Shown here one piece after another: positions 46,708 through 54,130 of a stretch of DNA of 64,000 nucleotides (the first letter of the stretch is position 1; every line of letters begins with the position of its first letter). This DNA is from Fibrobacter sp. UWB5. Its GTDB lineage: Bacteria; Fibrobacterota; Fibrobacteria; Fibrobacterales; Fibrobacteraceae. The stretch lies in contig NZ_MWQH01000004.1 of the NCBI RefSeq assembly GCF_002210295.1, positions 124,001 through 188,000 of the forward strand, in the 5' to 3' direction. The notes beneath the pieces are model-generated. The model saw only the letters and a program-made list of their open reading frames with translations, did not search any database and was not told the DNA's origin. The position numbers were made by a program, and so were the translations under genes.

Positions 46708-47021
46708 ATGACTTCCTTAAAGCTGGGTACACCAAAAAGACCGGCCTTTTTGGGACACCACAACCTACGTAAAAATATCCTTTTCTTTACAAAAAAGCAC
46801 ATTTTTTACTTTTTTTTTCATTTCACGGCCCGTAATGTTGCAGACAAGCGAAAAACCTCCTTAAAATTGCCGAATTTCGCCATTTCGGGTACTTTTGTTA
46901 ACAGACGTTTACCAAAAAGGCCCTTCAAAAACAGGCAAAAAACCGATATGCAAATCACGCAAAAATGCATGGACAAGGCGGGCTTGTTTTTTATTACATT
47001 TTAGGGCAACACGGAGTGCTT
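46708..47021. promoter_or_regulatory. Divergent promoter region (fibro-slime 2 / FHA-GGDEF)
   Basis: This 314-base AT-rich stretch has no convincing gene. It contains the leader hairpin at 46,732-46,753, several A5-6/T6-9 tracts and a CCAAAAAGG copy near 46,912. On the plus side GGAG lies about 6 bases before ATG 47,022. No clear -35/-10 pair could be fixed for either gene. Confidence 0.45.
46732..46753 (-). promoter_or_regulatory. Conserved 5'-leader hairpin before fibro-slime paralogue 2
   Basis: CCAAAAAG and CTTTTTGG form the outer stem around CC/GG, 24 bases upstream of the ATG at 46,707. It matches the hairpin before paralogue 1 in arm sequence and position, while the surrounding bases differ. 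Confidence 0.5.
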
Positions 47022-47900
47022 ATGCAGGACATGGACCGAACAATTGCCAGCGGAAACACCATCAAGTTGCCCATCGCCCAGATGAGGCCCCACCTGATCG
47101 TGCTGTACCCGCAACACCTATTCAAGCAGATTCCCCTGGAAAAAGGGACTGTGGTGCTGGGCCGTGGGCAAGATGCGGACATCCGCCTGGATGACGAACT
47201 GGTAAGCCGCAGGCACTGCGCCTTGACTTTTGACGGCGTCGATGTCACCGTCAAGGACCTGGGTAGCACCAACGGCACCTTTGTCGACGGCTCCCCCGTA
47301 AGCGACAGCAAGCTCGAGGACCACAACCGCCTGCAAATTGGCAAGATGGTCCTGAAAATCGACTTCAAGGATGCAAGCGAAGAAGCTTTTGACCGCGAGC
47401 TGTACGAAGCCGCGACCATGGATCCGCTCACCAAGATCAGCAACCGCCGTACATTTATAGACCGAAGCCTCGGCGAACTGGCCCTGGCCCGCCGCAACAA
47501 CTATTACGTTCACGCCATCATGGTCGACGCCGACCACTTCAAGCGCGTGAACGACACCTGGGGTCACCAGTGCGGCGACATGGTGCTTAAAGAAATCGCC
47601 CGCATTCTCAAAGAAGAAAAGCGTGAATCCGACCTGCTCGCCCGTTACGGCGGCGAAGAATTCGTGCTGCTTTTGGGCGGAATCGGGCCCGAAGACGCCA
47701 AAAAGAGCGCCGAACGCCTGCGTTCGGCAGTGGAAAGCCACCGTTTTTCATGGAAAGACACGATTATCCCGGTAACGATTTCCTTGGGGCTTGCTAGCCG
47801 TCAGGGCGAAAATATCGGCAAAATCGAGGATTTGATTGCCGAATGCGACCGCCTGCTCTACGTCGCCAAAGAAGGCGGCCGCAATCAGGTAGCCTTTTAA
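47022..47900 (+). CDS. FHA-GGDEF diguanylate cyclase
   Basis: The start ATG 47,022 is chosen because GGAG lies about 6 bases upstream. The 292-residue protein has an FHA domain (about 25-110) with GRGQDADIRLDDELVSRRHC, the Arg/Ser/His pocket for phosphothreonine, and GSTNGTFV. A GGDEF domain follows (about 125-290) with active site RYGGEEF (208-214) and an inhibitory I-site RESD (201-204) exactly five residues before GGEEF. It should make c-di-GMP from GTP with product feedback, controlled by binding a phosphorylated partner. Its position divergent from an adhesin-like fibro-slime gene hints at control of surface attachment; this link is inferred. Confidence 0.93.
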   Translation: MQDMDRTIASGNTIKLPIAQMRPHLIVLYPQHLFKQIPLEKGTVVLGRGQDADIRLDDELVSRRHCALTFDGVDVTVKDLGSTNGTFVDGSPVSDSKLEDHNRLQIGKMVLKIDFKDASEEAFDRELYEAATMDPLTKISNRRTFIDRSLGELALARRNNYYVHAIMVDADHFKRVNDTWGHQCGDMVLKEIARILKEEKRESDLLARYGGEEFVLLLGGIGPEDAKKSAERLRSAVESHRFSWKDTIIPVTISLGLASRQGENIGKIEDLIAECDRLLYVAKEGGRNQVAF

Positions 47901-47933
47901 ATTGTAAAGAAAATTTCTAAATTGGGCGCCGAA

Positions 47934-49319
47934 ATGTCAAGTTTGAATTCCGAGCGCCTTAATTCCTTTGGTTCTGCAAGTATCCCGAAACTGGTCTTGC
48001 AGTTCTCGGTCCCCGCGATTATCAGCATGCTGGTAAACGCCCTCTACAACGTAGTGGACCGTTTCTTTGTGGGCCAGGGTGTGGGCAGTCTCGGCATTGC
48101 AGGCATTACGCTCTGTTTTCCGATTTTCCTGTTCATGATGGCCATGTCCATGATGGTGGGCGTGGGCGGCAACACGCTTTTCGCCATCCGCCTCGGGCAA
48201 AAGAAGTACATCCAGGCAAGCATCATTCTGAACAACTCCTTTTCGCTGTTAATCCTGATGGCGATTGGAGCATTCACGCTGGGCGAAATCTTCATGGAGC
48301 CCCTGCTAAAGTTGTTCGGTGCAAGCGAGCAAACCTTGCCTGTGGCCAGCAGCTACATGCGCATCATTTTGTGCGGGGCAATCTTCCAGACAATCGCCCC
48401 GGGCATGAACCACTTTATCCGTTCGATGGGGCACCCGAAAACGGCCATGTTCCGCGAAATCGCGGGTGCTGTCACGAACATCATCCTCGACTACCTCTTT
48501 ATCATGAAATTCCACTGGGGTATCGAGGGTGCCGCCTGGGCAACCATCGCATCGCAGCTGGTAGCATCGGCTCTCATTACGCAGTTCTTTGTCAAGAAAT
48601 CATCGCCGATCAAGATTCGCTGGCGCCATATGAAGTTGCACGCCGCCTACGTGCGTAAGATTTATATTCTCGGTTTACCGCCTTCCATGATGCAGATTTG
48701 CAACAGCCTGATGAACGCGATACTCGCCTGGAGCCTGACCACCTACGGAAACATCAGCGTCAAGACGACGGGTGCGCTTTCCGGAGGCGACATGGCAATT
48801 TCCGCTTTCGGAATCACCAACAGCATTATTTCGATTATCATTTTGCCGCTTCTCGGATTCGTTCACGGCACGCAGCCAATTATCGGCTACAACTACGGCG
48901 CACGCCTGAACAACCGCGTCAAGGCAACGCTCAAGTTCGCCTTCATTTACGCGGGCGGATTCATGTTCGTGACTTGGGGCATTCTCATGTGGCAGGCAGA
49001 AACCTTCGTTGCACCGTTCGCACCGAACGATCCTGAACTCATCAAGCTGTCGGCCTGGGCCATGCGCATTTTTGCGGCAGCCTTCTTTATGATTCCCTTC
49101 GGCATGGTGTCGGGGAACTTTTTCCAAGGTACAGGAAAAGCGTTCAGAGCTATGTTCCTGAACGCTTGTCGTCAAGTGATTTTACTTATTCCGTTCTTGC
49201 TGATACTGCCCCACTTCTTTGAACTCAAGGGCGTATTCATGGCGCAGCCCATTGCCGACACAGGTGCGGCTTTCATTGGGTTGGCCATGCTTTGGCATGA
49301 ACTAAAGAAACTGCATTAA
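47934..49319 (+). CDS. MATE-family efflux transporter
   Basis: The start is ATG 47,934, in preference to an in-frame TTG 12 bases earlier. The 461-residue protein has about 12 membrane segments in two six-helix halves, with the MATE entry sequence SIPKLVLQFSVPAIISMLVN and VVDRFFVGQGVG, and the second half beginning near KIYILGLPPSMMQ. QPIIGYNYGAR near residue 320 is a family hallmark. MATE pumps export cationic compounds using sodium or protons. It is 33 bases after the cyclase gene and its last 4 bases overlap the convergent fibro-slime gene. Confidence 0.9.
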   Translation: MSSLNSERLNSFGSASIPKLVLQFSVPAIISMLVNALYNVVDRFFVGQGVGSLGIAGITLCFPIFLFMMAMSMMVGVGGNTLFAIRLGQKKYIQASIILNNSFSLLILMAIGAFTLGEIFMEPLLKLFGASEQTLPVASSYMRIILCGAIFQTIAPGMNHFIRSMGHPKTAMFREIAGAVTNIILDYLFIMKFHWGIEGAAWATIASQLVASALITQFFVKKSSPIKIRWRHMKLHAAYVRKIYILGLPPSMMQICNSLMNAILAWSLTTYGNISVKTTGALSGGDMAISAFGITNSIISIIILPLLGFVHGTQPIIGYNYGARLNNRVKATLKFAFIYAGGFMFVTWGILMWQAETFVAPFAPNDPELIKLSAWAMRIFAAAFFMIPFGMVSGNFFQGTGKAFRAMFLNACRQVILLIPFLLILPHFFELKGVFMAQPIADTGAAFIGLAMLWHELKKLH

Positions 49320-51496
49320 CGGACATTTACGCGGCGGGTTTCGCGGGCGACCTTCACGATGTATGAACCAGGTTTGAGGTTCGGCACCACCGTTTCAGCA
49401 CCAGCGAGCGCGCCCTGGCGCACCACACGTCCCTGCAAATCCATAACCGCAAACTTGGCCGGAGCCGACTGGGTCACGGTAATCGTAAGGGCCTGCGGCA
49501 GACTGTTCTTCACGGTAAAGCTTGCGCCAGCAATACGGGCAACAGGCTTGATGGCGCTGTCATCTTCGGTTCCCACACGGAAAGTCATAATCTTTGCCGA
49601 TTTGCCTTCAATATTGACAAACAAGGTGTAGCGACCTGCAGGCAGATTAATCTTGGACTTGTCAACTACAGGCGACGTAAGATTCGTAAGGTCAATACCT
49701 CCGTGATAGACGCCTGGAGTAGAGAGATCCTTAAAGCCATCAACAATCGAATCCGTCAGAGAAACTCCATTGACAAGCGTGTAGGAAACCTGAGTGAACT
49801 TATGAACCGTGGAAGTGTCAATGCAAATTGTCTCCGGTTCTCCACTGATGCCGCACGGTCCAGTCATCTTTGTATAGCAGATGGCATATTCCGATTCCGC
49901 CGGCTTTTCCGCGTTCTTGGCAGACTTGATTTGAATAGCAACATCGTTCAAGGATTGCATGAACATATTCGTTCTAATCTGGAGGTTGCTCATGGTAGTA
50001 CGACGGTCGCAAGCGAAAATATCTACGTCATACATATTACCATCCACAAGCGTTCCGCTCGCGCCCTTGAACGCATCAAGGCTCACGTAACCCGGAGCAT
50101 CCAGGTGGACACCGCCCAAATCAATTGCAAGCTTATTGTCGATGAACGCCCAAATGTCATCGCTACCGCGAAGAGCTAAGCGAAGTCCCGGCTTGTAGGT
50201 AAACTTGGCATGTGTTTCATAGCAGAAATGATGGTTGCGTCCACCAGTTCCATCGGTTTTAACCATGGATACCCAGCGGTATTCTGATTGTATCGCCCCT
50301 TTCTGCACCTGTTTATCTGTTCCATATTCAAAGAATGGCCAACCTTCAGGAGCTGCGTCGGGGCAGCTCCAACCAAGTACGCAATTGTCCGGATACGTTT
50401 TCGGCAAATTAAAGGCCGTTTGGACAAATGCTTCGGTGGTTCCACCATCGGCAAACATGCCTTCACAGTCAAGTCCCTTGTTCCAACCTGGGCCATTGCA
50501 CAACAAATCCATTACAGGAACGCCTTCCAGAGAGTCGAGTTTTCTGAGCGAAGGACCGTAGAACACCGGACCCTCGGCATCACGCTTGGTACGGGCTGCC
50601 GCAACAGGAGTTTGGTCCGGGCCGGCAAGTTTCACAGTCTCATCCGTCGTTGTTTCTACCGGGAAGAATCCACCGAGAGCCTGTGTTCCGGGAGCTATAT
50701 AGTAATCGGAGCTGAATTCCCACCAACCGCCACGTTCCATGTGCAAAATAGGCATGTCGTAGCAGCTCATTTCGTTCACATTTTCAGTATAATTGAACAG
50801 CTGGTTAAAATACTTTTCGTCAATAAAGCATTTCTTGCCTTCTGCAGTCAATTTCGGTTTCTTAGTCGTCGCATCAAGCGTCGATTCCACGATTCCCGGA
50901 GTCACTCCAATACAATCGTTCACAGCCTTAACAGCTGCCGTCGTATCGACATCCTGTGCACCAAACTGGCAACCTTCACCACCGGCCGAATAGCAAGAGA
51001 ATGCCGGGTGCAACTTGGCATCGGAATCGTATACAATCCAAGACAATTCATACGAACAGATACCCTCTATCGAAGTCACTTCGCTTACGTTATAATAGAA
51101 ACCGTCTGCATTGGTCTTTTGTGATTCATCCGGCACAAAAAACAGAGAATCAACCATACTAAAGATCGTTTTCAAAGAAATCGGGGTTGCCGCCGAACCA
51201 GTTTCCCAGTTGCCGTTCACACCGAGCATATCTTCGCGCGTTGCATCATCATCGCGGAAAATCACCACGTTATCAGTAGCTTCATTGTCGGCAAACGTGT
51301 ACTCGTACCAGCCGCACAGATATCCGTAAGCCGTCATCGGCTTACCGGTTACACCACCATCGGTACTGATCATGGGAGCCGATGCCACCCATTCTTCCAT
51401 ATCGGGTGGAACCAACATAAAGAAATGCTTTTGACCAGCCCATGCCGCAGAACACGCCAAAGCGGCACAAGCCATAACAGACAAACATCTTTTCAT
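49316..51496 (-). CDS. Fibro-slime domain protein with C-terminal sorting-type domain (paralogue 3)
   Basis: The 726-residue protein has a signal peptide (1-20, ending AAWAG), the N-terminal module MLVPPDMEEWVASAPM and LCGWYEYTF, and a fibro-slime domain (about 370-540) where GSDDIWAFIDN and IDLGGVHLDAPGYV replace the GDDDIW and DLGGTH of its larger paralogues. It lacks their long repeat region and ends instead with an Ig-like tail (KFAVMDLQGRVVRQG, LKPGSYIVKV) of the type IX secretion type-A sorting style, also seen on the cellulase at 54,131. AGGAGG sits 6-7 bases upstream of the ATG. It is probably secreted and anchored at the surface. Confidence 0.9.
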   Translation of the reverse strand: MKRCLSVMACAALACSAAWAGQKHFFMLVPPDMEEWVASAPMISTDGGVTGKPMTAYGYLCGWYEYTFADNEATDNVVIFRDDDATREDMLGVNGNWETGSAATPISLKTIFSMVDSLFFVPDESQKTNADGFYYNVSEVTSIEGICSYELSWIVYDSDAKLHPAFSCYSAGGEGCQFGAQDVDTTAAVKAVNDCIGVTPGIVESTLDATTKKPKLTAEGKKCFIDEKYFNQLFNYTENVNEMSCYDMPILHMERGGWWEFSSDYYIAPGTQALGGFFPVETTTDETVKLAGPDQTPVAAARTKRDAEGPVFYGPSLRKLDSLEGVPVMDLLCNGPGWNKGLDCEGMFADGGTTEAFVQTAFNLPKTYPDNCVLGWSCPDAAPEGWPFFEYGTDKQVQKGAIQSEYRWVSMVKTDGTGGRNHHFCYETHAKFTYKPGLRLALRGSDDIWAFIDNKLAIDLGGVHLDAPGYVSLDAFKGASGTLVDGNMYDVDIFACDRRTTMSNLQIRTNMFMQSLNDVAIQIKSAKNAEKPAESEYAICYTKMTGPCGISGEPETICIDTSTVHKFTQVSYTLVNGVSLTDSIVDGFKDLSTPGVYHGGIDLTNLTSPVVDKSKINLPAGRYTLFVNIEGKSAKIMTFRVGTEDDSAIKPVARIAGASFTVKNSLPQALTITVTQSAPAKFAVMDLQGRVVRQGALAGAETVVPNLKPGSYIVKVARETRRVNVR

Positions 51497-51590
51497 ACGG
51501 ACCTCCTAATTATCCAATAATGAACACGCTAAATATATATGAAAAACTTACATAACGCAAGTTATTATTTACAAAATAATCCAAAATGCA

Positions 51591-51618
51591 AAAAGATGTA
51601 ACATCTGTTACATCTTTT
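51591..51618 (-). terminator. Rho-independent terminator after the lipoprotein gene
   Basis: A perfect 13-bp inverted repeat (AAAAGATGTAACA / TGTTACATCTTTT) with a minimal loop lies 21 bases past the stop codon at 51,640, between it and the fibro-slime start region. Confidence 0.8.
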
Positions 51619-51639
51619 CCCGTTTTATAAAAGTCCCTA

Positions 51640-52125
51640 TTAGTACAACTTCTTCATGTCAGTCAGTTCACCGCCCTTTTCATGGAAAAGCACCAGCGAG
51701 CCACCTTCCATTTTCTTGAATATGGCCGTAAGCTTTGCAACGGCATCGGCTTCTTCGAAACCGATTTCGTTGTAGGCGGTTTCGCCAATGACAAGCCCGA
51801 TATTCACCATGTCGGGAGATTTGCGGCGCAGGTAATTCAACAGGTCTTCGTCGCTATTGATGATGTCGGTCGCGGTCGGCTTTTCAAGTTCCGACGGATC
51901 GCGCGTGCTTACCAGCAACGGGTACATATTGTCGGCAACAGCCTGTTTGGAGTTCAAGTAGAAGACATTGCCCACGAACAAACTAATGGAGTCGTTCAGC
52001 ACCTGGCGCACTTCGAACATAATGTCGCTTTGAGACGAAGCTTCCTGGATTTCGAGCTTGGAAGGGCCGCAGGCCATAAAGGCAAGCGAAAACGAGACAA
52101 GGGCCATAAGGGCAAGTTTCTTCAT
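51640..52125 (-). CDS. Small lipoprotein of unknown function
   Basis: The start ATG 52,125 is supported by AGGAG 6 bases upstream. The 161-residue protein has a lipoprotein signal with lipobox FMAC (Cys19). The mature part is acidic and helical, with the segments ASSQSDIMFEVRQVLNDSISLFVGN and DEDLLNYLRRKSPDMVNIGLVIGETAY described here by their start only. It resembles no family I can name. A TATATT lies about 50 bases upstream of the ATG, so this gene has a leader and a normal ribosome binding site, unlike several neighbours. Confidence 0.72.
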   Translation of the reverse strand: MKKLALMALVSFSLAFMACGPSKLEIQEASSQSDIMFEVRQVLNDSISLFVGNVFYLNSKQAVADNMYPLLVSTRDPSELEKPTATDIINSDEDLLNYLRRKSPDMVNIGLVIGETAYNEIGFEEADAVAKLTAIFKKMEGGSLVLFHEKGGELTDMKKLY

Positions 52126-52184
52126 GTTTTCTCCTTTCGGCATTGCAAGGGGCAACGCCAGTATTCCGCCCTTTAATATATAAT

Positions 52185-52991
52185 TTATTTATGTAAAATG
52201 CGCATTGCACGCTCAATGAGCTCGGGTTTTAGGTCAAAAACGCGGCTCAGGGTCTCGACACGTGCCGATTCCTCGATTTTTTCGATACGGGAACCGTTCG
52301 CATCGCGGGTAACGAGATTCCCCTTCTGGTAATAATACTGCACGCCACGCTCGCGGTCCAGGCGGTTTAGCACAGGGTACGTCATCATTTCGCGGTAAAA
52401 ACTTTCGTTCCAGTGCAGTTTGAATTCTTCGACCGACACGCCCTCGACAGGATATTCGAAGCGGAGCTTCATGGGAGCTCCCGCACCGCCCGTCCACAAG
52501 GCCATGCTGTCCATTGTCGGGCGGTCCAGCCTTACCGTATTCGGGACCAGCGGGAAAAAGGCTGTTCCCGTGCCTTGCGGAGGCGGCAAGGGAATCGGGA
52601 GCGGATCAAAAATCAGGTAACCGGGGTCGAAAAGATATTCTGTCGCCGAGAGGACGCTCGTAAACTCGCTACAGACGAGAGACGAGTGAGAATCCGGATC
52701 GGGGAGAATTAGGGCGCAGTGAATGTTCTTTTCCTTGCGCTTGTGGCCCATGACGAGACGCGGATTTAGCCCCATGTCCCTGAACACCTGATACAAGTGC
52801 CATGTCATGCTAAAGCAGGTGCCGCCGCCCATCCAGGCATCTACATCATTCTGAAAACTGTCGTCCAGCTTTTGCGCGGCAGAGGAACTCCCCGTAGCTT
52901 CCAGACGGATAATCTTCGTCAGGTTCTCGTAGGTGACCTTGGACAACTTATCGCAGACGTCCTGGATTTTTTTCCACAATTCGGGCTGCAT
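52185..52991 (-). CDS. Arylamine N-acetyltransferase-like (NAT fold) protein
   Basis: The 268-residue protein has the order of NAT catalytic elements: YENLTKIIR near the N-terminus (21-29), GGGTCFSMTWHLYQVFRDMG with the candidate nucleophile Cys59, HCALIL with His91, and YLFDPGY with Asp122. These match the Cys-His-Asp triad of arylamine N-acetyltransferases, including the strand following the Cys and the typical LFDPG turn. The C-terminal half is less conserved. Such enzymes transfer an acyl group from CoA, and relatives act in amide closure of natural products. It is about 60 bases upstream of the lipoprotein gene. The substrate is unknown. Confidence 0.75.
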   Translation of the reverse strand: MQPELWKKIQDVCDKLSKVTYENLTKIIRLEATGSSSAAQKLDDSFQNDVDAWMGGGTCFSMTWHLYQVFRDMGLNPRLVMGHKRKEKNIHCALILPDPDSHSSLVCSEFTSVLSATEYLFDPGYLIFDPLPIPLPPPQGTGTAFFPLVPNTVRLDRPTMDSMALWTGGAGAPMKLRFEYPVEGVSVEEFKLHWNESFYREMMTYPVLNRLDRERGVQYYYQKGNLVTRDANGSRIEKIEESARVETLSRVFDLKPELIERAMRILHK

Positions 52992-53007
52992 AGCGCAAAT
53001 GTAGAAA

Positions 53008-53325
53008 TTACACCAACAGCATAATGCCGTCGACGCCGAGGACAGTCACGCAGGCAACCACGGCAACGCCCACCAGCCCAAGGCCAAGGAGCGAAGCGAC
53101 GACTGCCGCCACCAGGGCGCACGCACCCGAAAGCTTGCTGTCGGTCGAATAGAGAATCGCAGGCACGGTCATCGCGGCAAGCACCGTGTACGGCACATAC
53201 GCCAAGAAGGATCGCCAGAAACGGCTCTTGATTTTACCCTTCAAGAGTACGAACGGCACCGCACGCAGCAAGTAGGTTACGCCTGCCATCACGAGCAGGA
53301 ACAAGAAGTAATCTCTTAAGTGCAT
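53008..53325 (-). CDS. azlD: AzlD-family branched-chain amino acid transport subunit
   Basis: The 105-residue membrane protein has four predicted helices and the AzlD features: TYLLRAVPFVLL near residues 17-28, then FLAYVPYTVLAAMTVPAIL, ending with a hydrophobic segment. AzlC and AzlD together export branched-chain amino acids and analogues in Bacillus. Its start overlaps the end of azlC by 10 bases, which fits a translationally coupled pair. Confidence 0.9.
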   Translation of the reverse strand: MHLRDYFLFLLVMAGVTYLLRAVPFVLLKGKIKSRFWRSFLAYVPYTVLAAMTVPAILYSTDSKLSGACALVAAVVASLLGLGLVGVAVVACVTVLGVDGIMLLV

Positions 53326-54020
53326 GATTCCTCCTCGTCTTTAACCGGGAAGAATGCCGCACCCAAAAGCGAAGCTACGAGTGCACAAATAATAATCGCA
53401 AAGCCGACCGTCACACCGCTCAGCGCAGGAACGTACTTGAACGCAAGGCTGCAAGCAATTGCAATCAACACGGCGACCAAAGTCGGGCGGTGCGCCTTCA
53501 TTTGCGGCACCACGATAGCCACAAACATTCCGTACAAGGCAACGCCTAAAGCATTCGTCACAACGCCAGGCAAAATTTCGCCACAAATGGCACCGCACAA
53601 AGTACCCGAAGACCAGCCAATATACGGGAGAACCATGAGGCCAGCAAAATAACGCGCCGTCACAGGTTCACTCTGGCTTACAGCAAGCGCATAGATTTCG
53701 TCGGTGATTCCCGTTGCCAGCATCAGGCGCTTGAAGGTGCCGAAAGACGGCGCCACCTTTTGCGACAAAGAAATCGCCATCAGACTATAACGCAAATTGA
53801 TAAAAAACGTGGCAATCGCCATCTCGATAAAAGTACCCGCGGCTTCGGACATGATCTGCAATCCTGCAAACTGCCCCGCCGAGGTCAAGTTCGTCATCGA
53901 AATAAAGGTGACCAGCGGCCAAGAAAGCAACTTGGAGCCGGCAATTCCGAACGAGAAGGACACGGCAAAGTAGCCGAGCCCAATCGGAAGTCCGTCTTTT
54001 ACACCATTTGAAAATTTCAT
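53316..54020 (-). CDS. azlC: AzlC-family branched-chain amino acid exporter
   Basis: The 234-residue membrane protein has about seven predicted helices and the AzlC motif block GLPIGLGYFAVSFSFGI (11-27), then SAGQFAGLQIM and FINLRYSLMA, a strongly conserved element of the family. It probably exports branched-chain amino acids with the AzlD subunit downstream. The start at 54,020 is supported by a TATATTTG box whose TATATT ends 7 bases before the ATG. Length is typical. Confidence 0.92.
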   Translation of the reverse strand: MKFSNGVKDGLPIGLGYFAVSFSFGIAGSKLLSWPLVTFISMTNLTSAGQFAGLQIMSEAAGTFIEMAIATFFINLRYSLMAISLSQKVAPSFGTFKRLMLATGITDEIYALAVSQSEPVTARYFAGLMVLPYIGWSSGTLCGAICGEILPGVVTNALGVALYGMFVAIVVPQMKAHRPTLVAVLIAIACSLAFKYVPALSGVTVGFAIIICALVASLLGAAFFPVKDEEESCT

Positions 54021-54027
54021 GGGCGCA

Positions 54028-54033
54028 AATATA
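54028..54033 (-). promoter_or_regulatory. TATATT(TG) box 7 bases before azlC
   Basis: Minus-strand TATATTTG is followed by CGCCC and the ATG at 54,020. It matches TAnnTTTG and implies a leader of only a few bases. Confidence 0.48.
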
Positions 54034-54080
54034 GAAAAACTTTAAGGCAAAATTATGCAGATATATAAATTTATGCATAC

Positions 54081-54108
54081 AAAACAGAAACCCCGCCATA
54101 AGGCGGGG
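54081..54108 (-). terminator. Rho-independent terminator of the cellulase gene
   Basis: CCCCGCC (54,091-54,097) pairs with GGCGGGG (54,102-54,108) around a 4-base loop. On the minus strand it is followed by TTTCTGTTTT. It lies 22 bases past the cellulase stop codon. Confidence 0.88.
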
Positions 54109-54130
54109 CTTCAACACTACAGGAGTCTAA

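Noticed and set aside
44893-47004. 703-codon open frame on the plus strand inside fibro-slime paralogue 2
   Set aside because: It is antisense to a well-supported gene and extends into the promoter region without a recognisable domain; it is a mirror frame.
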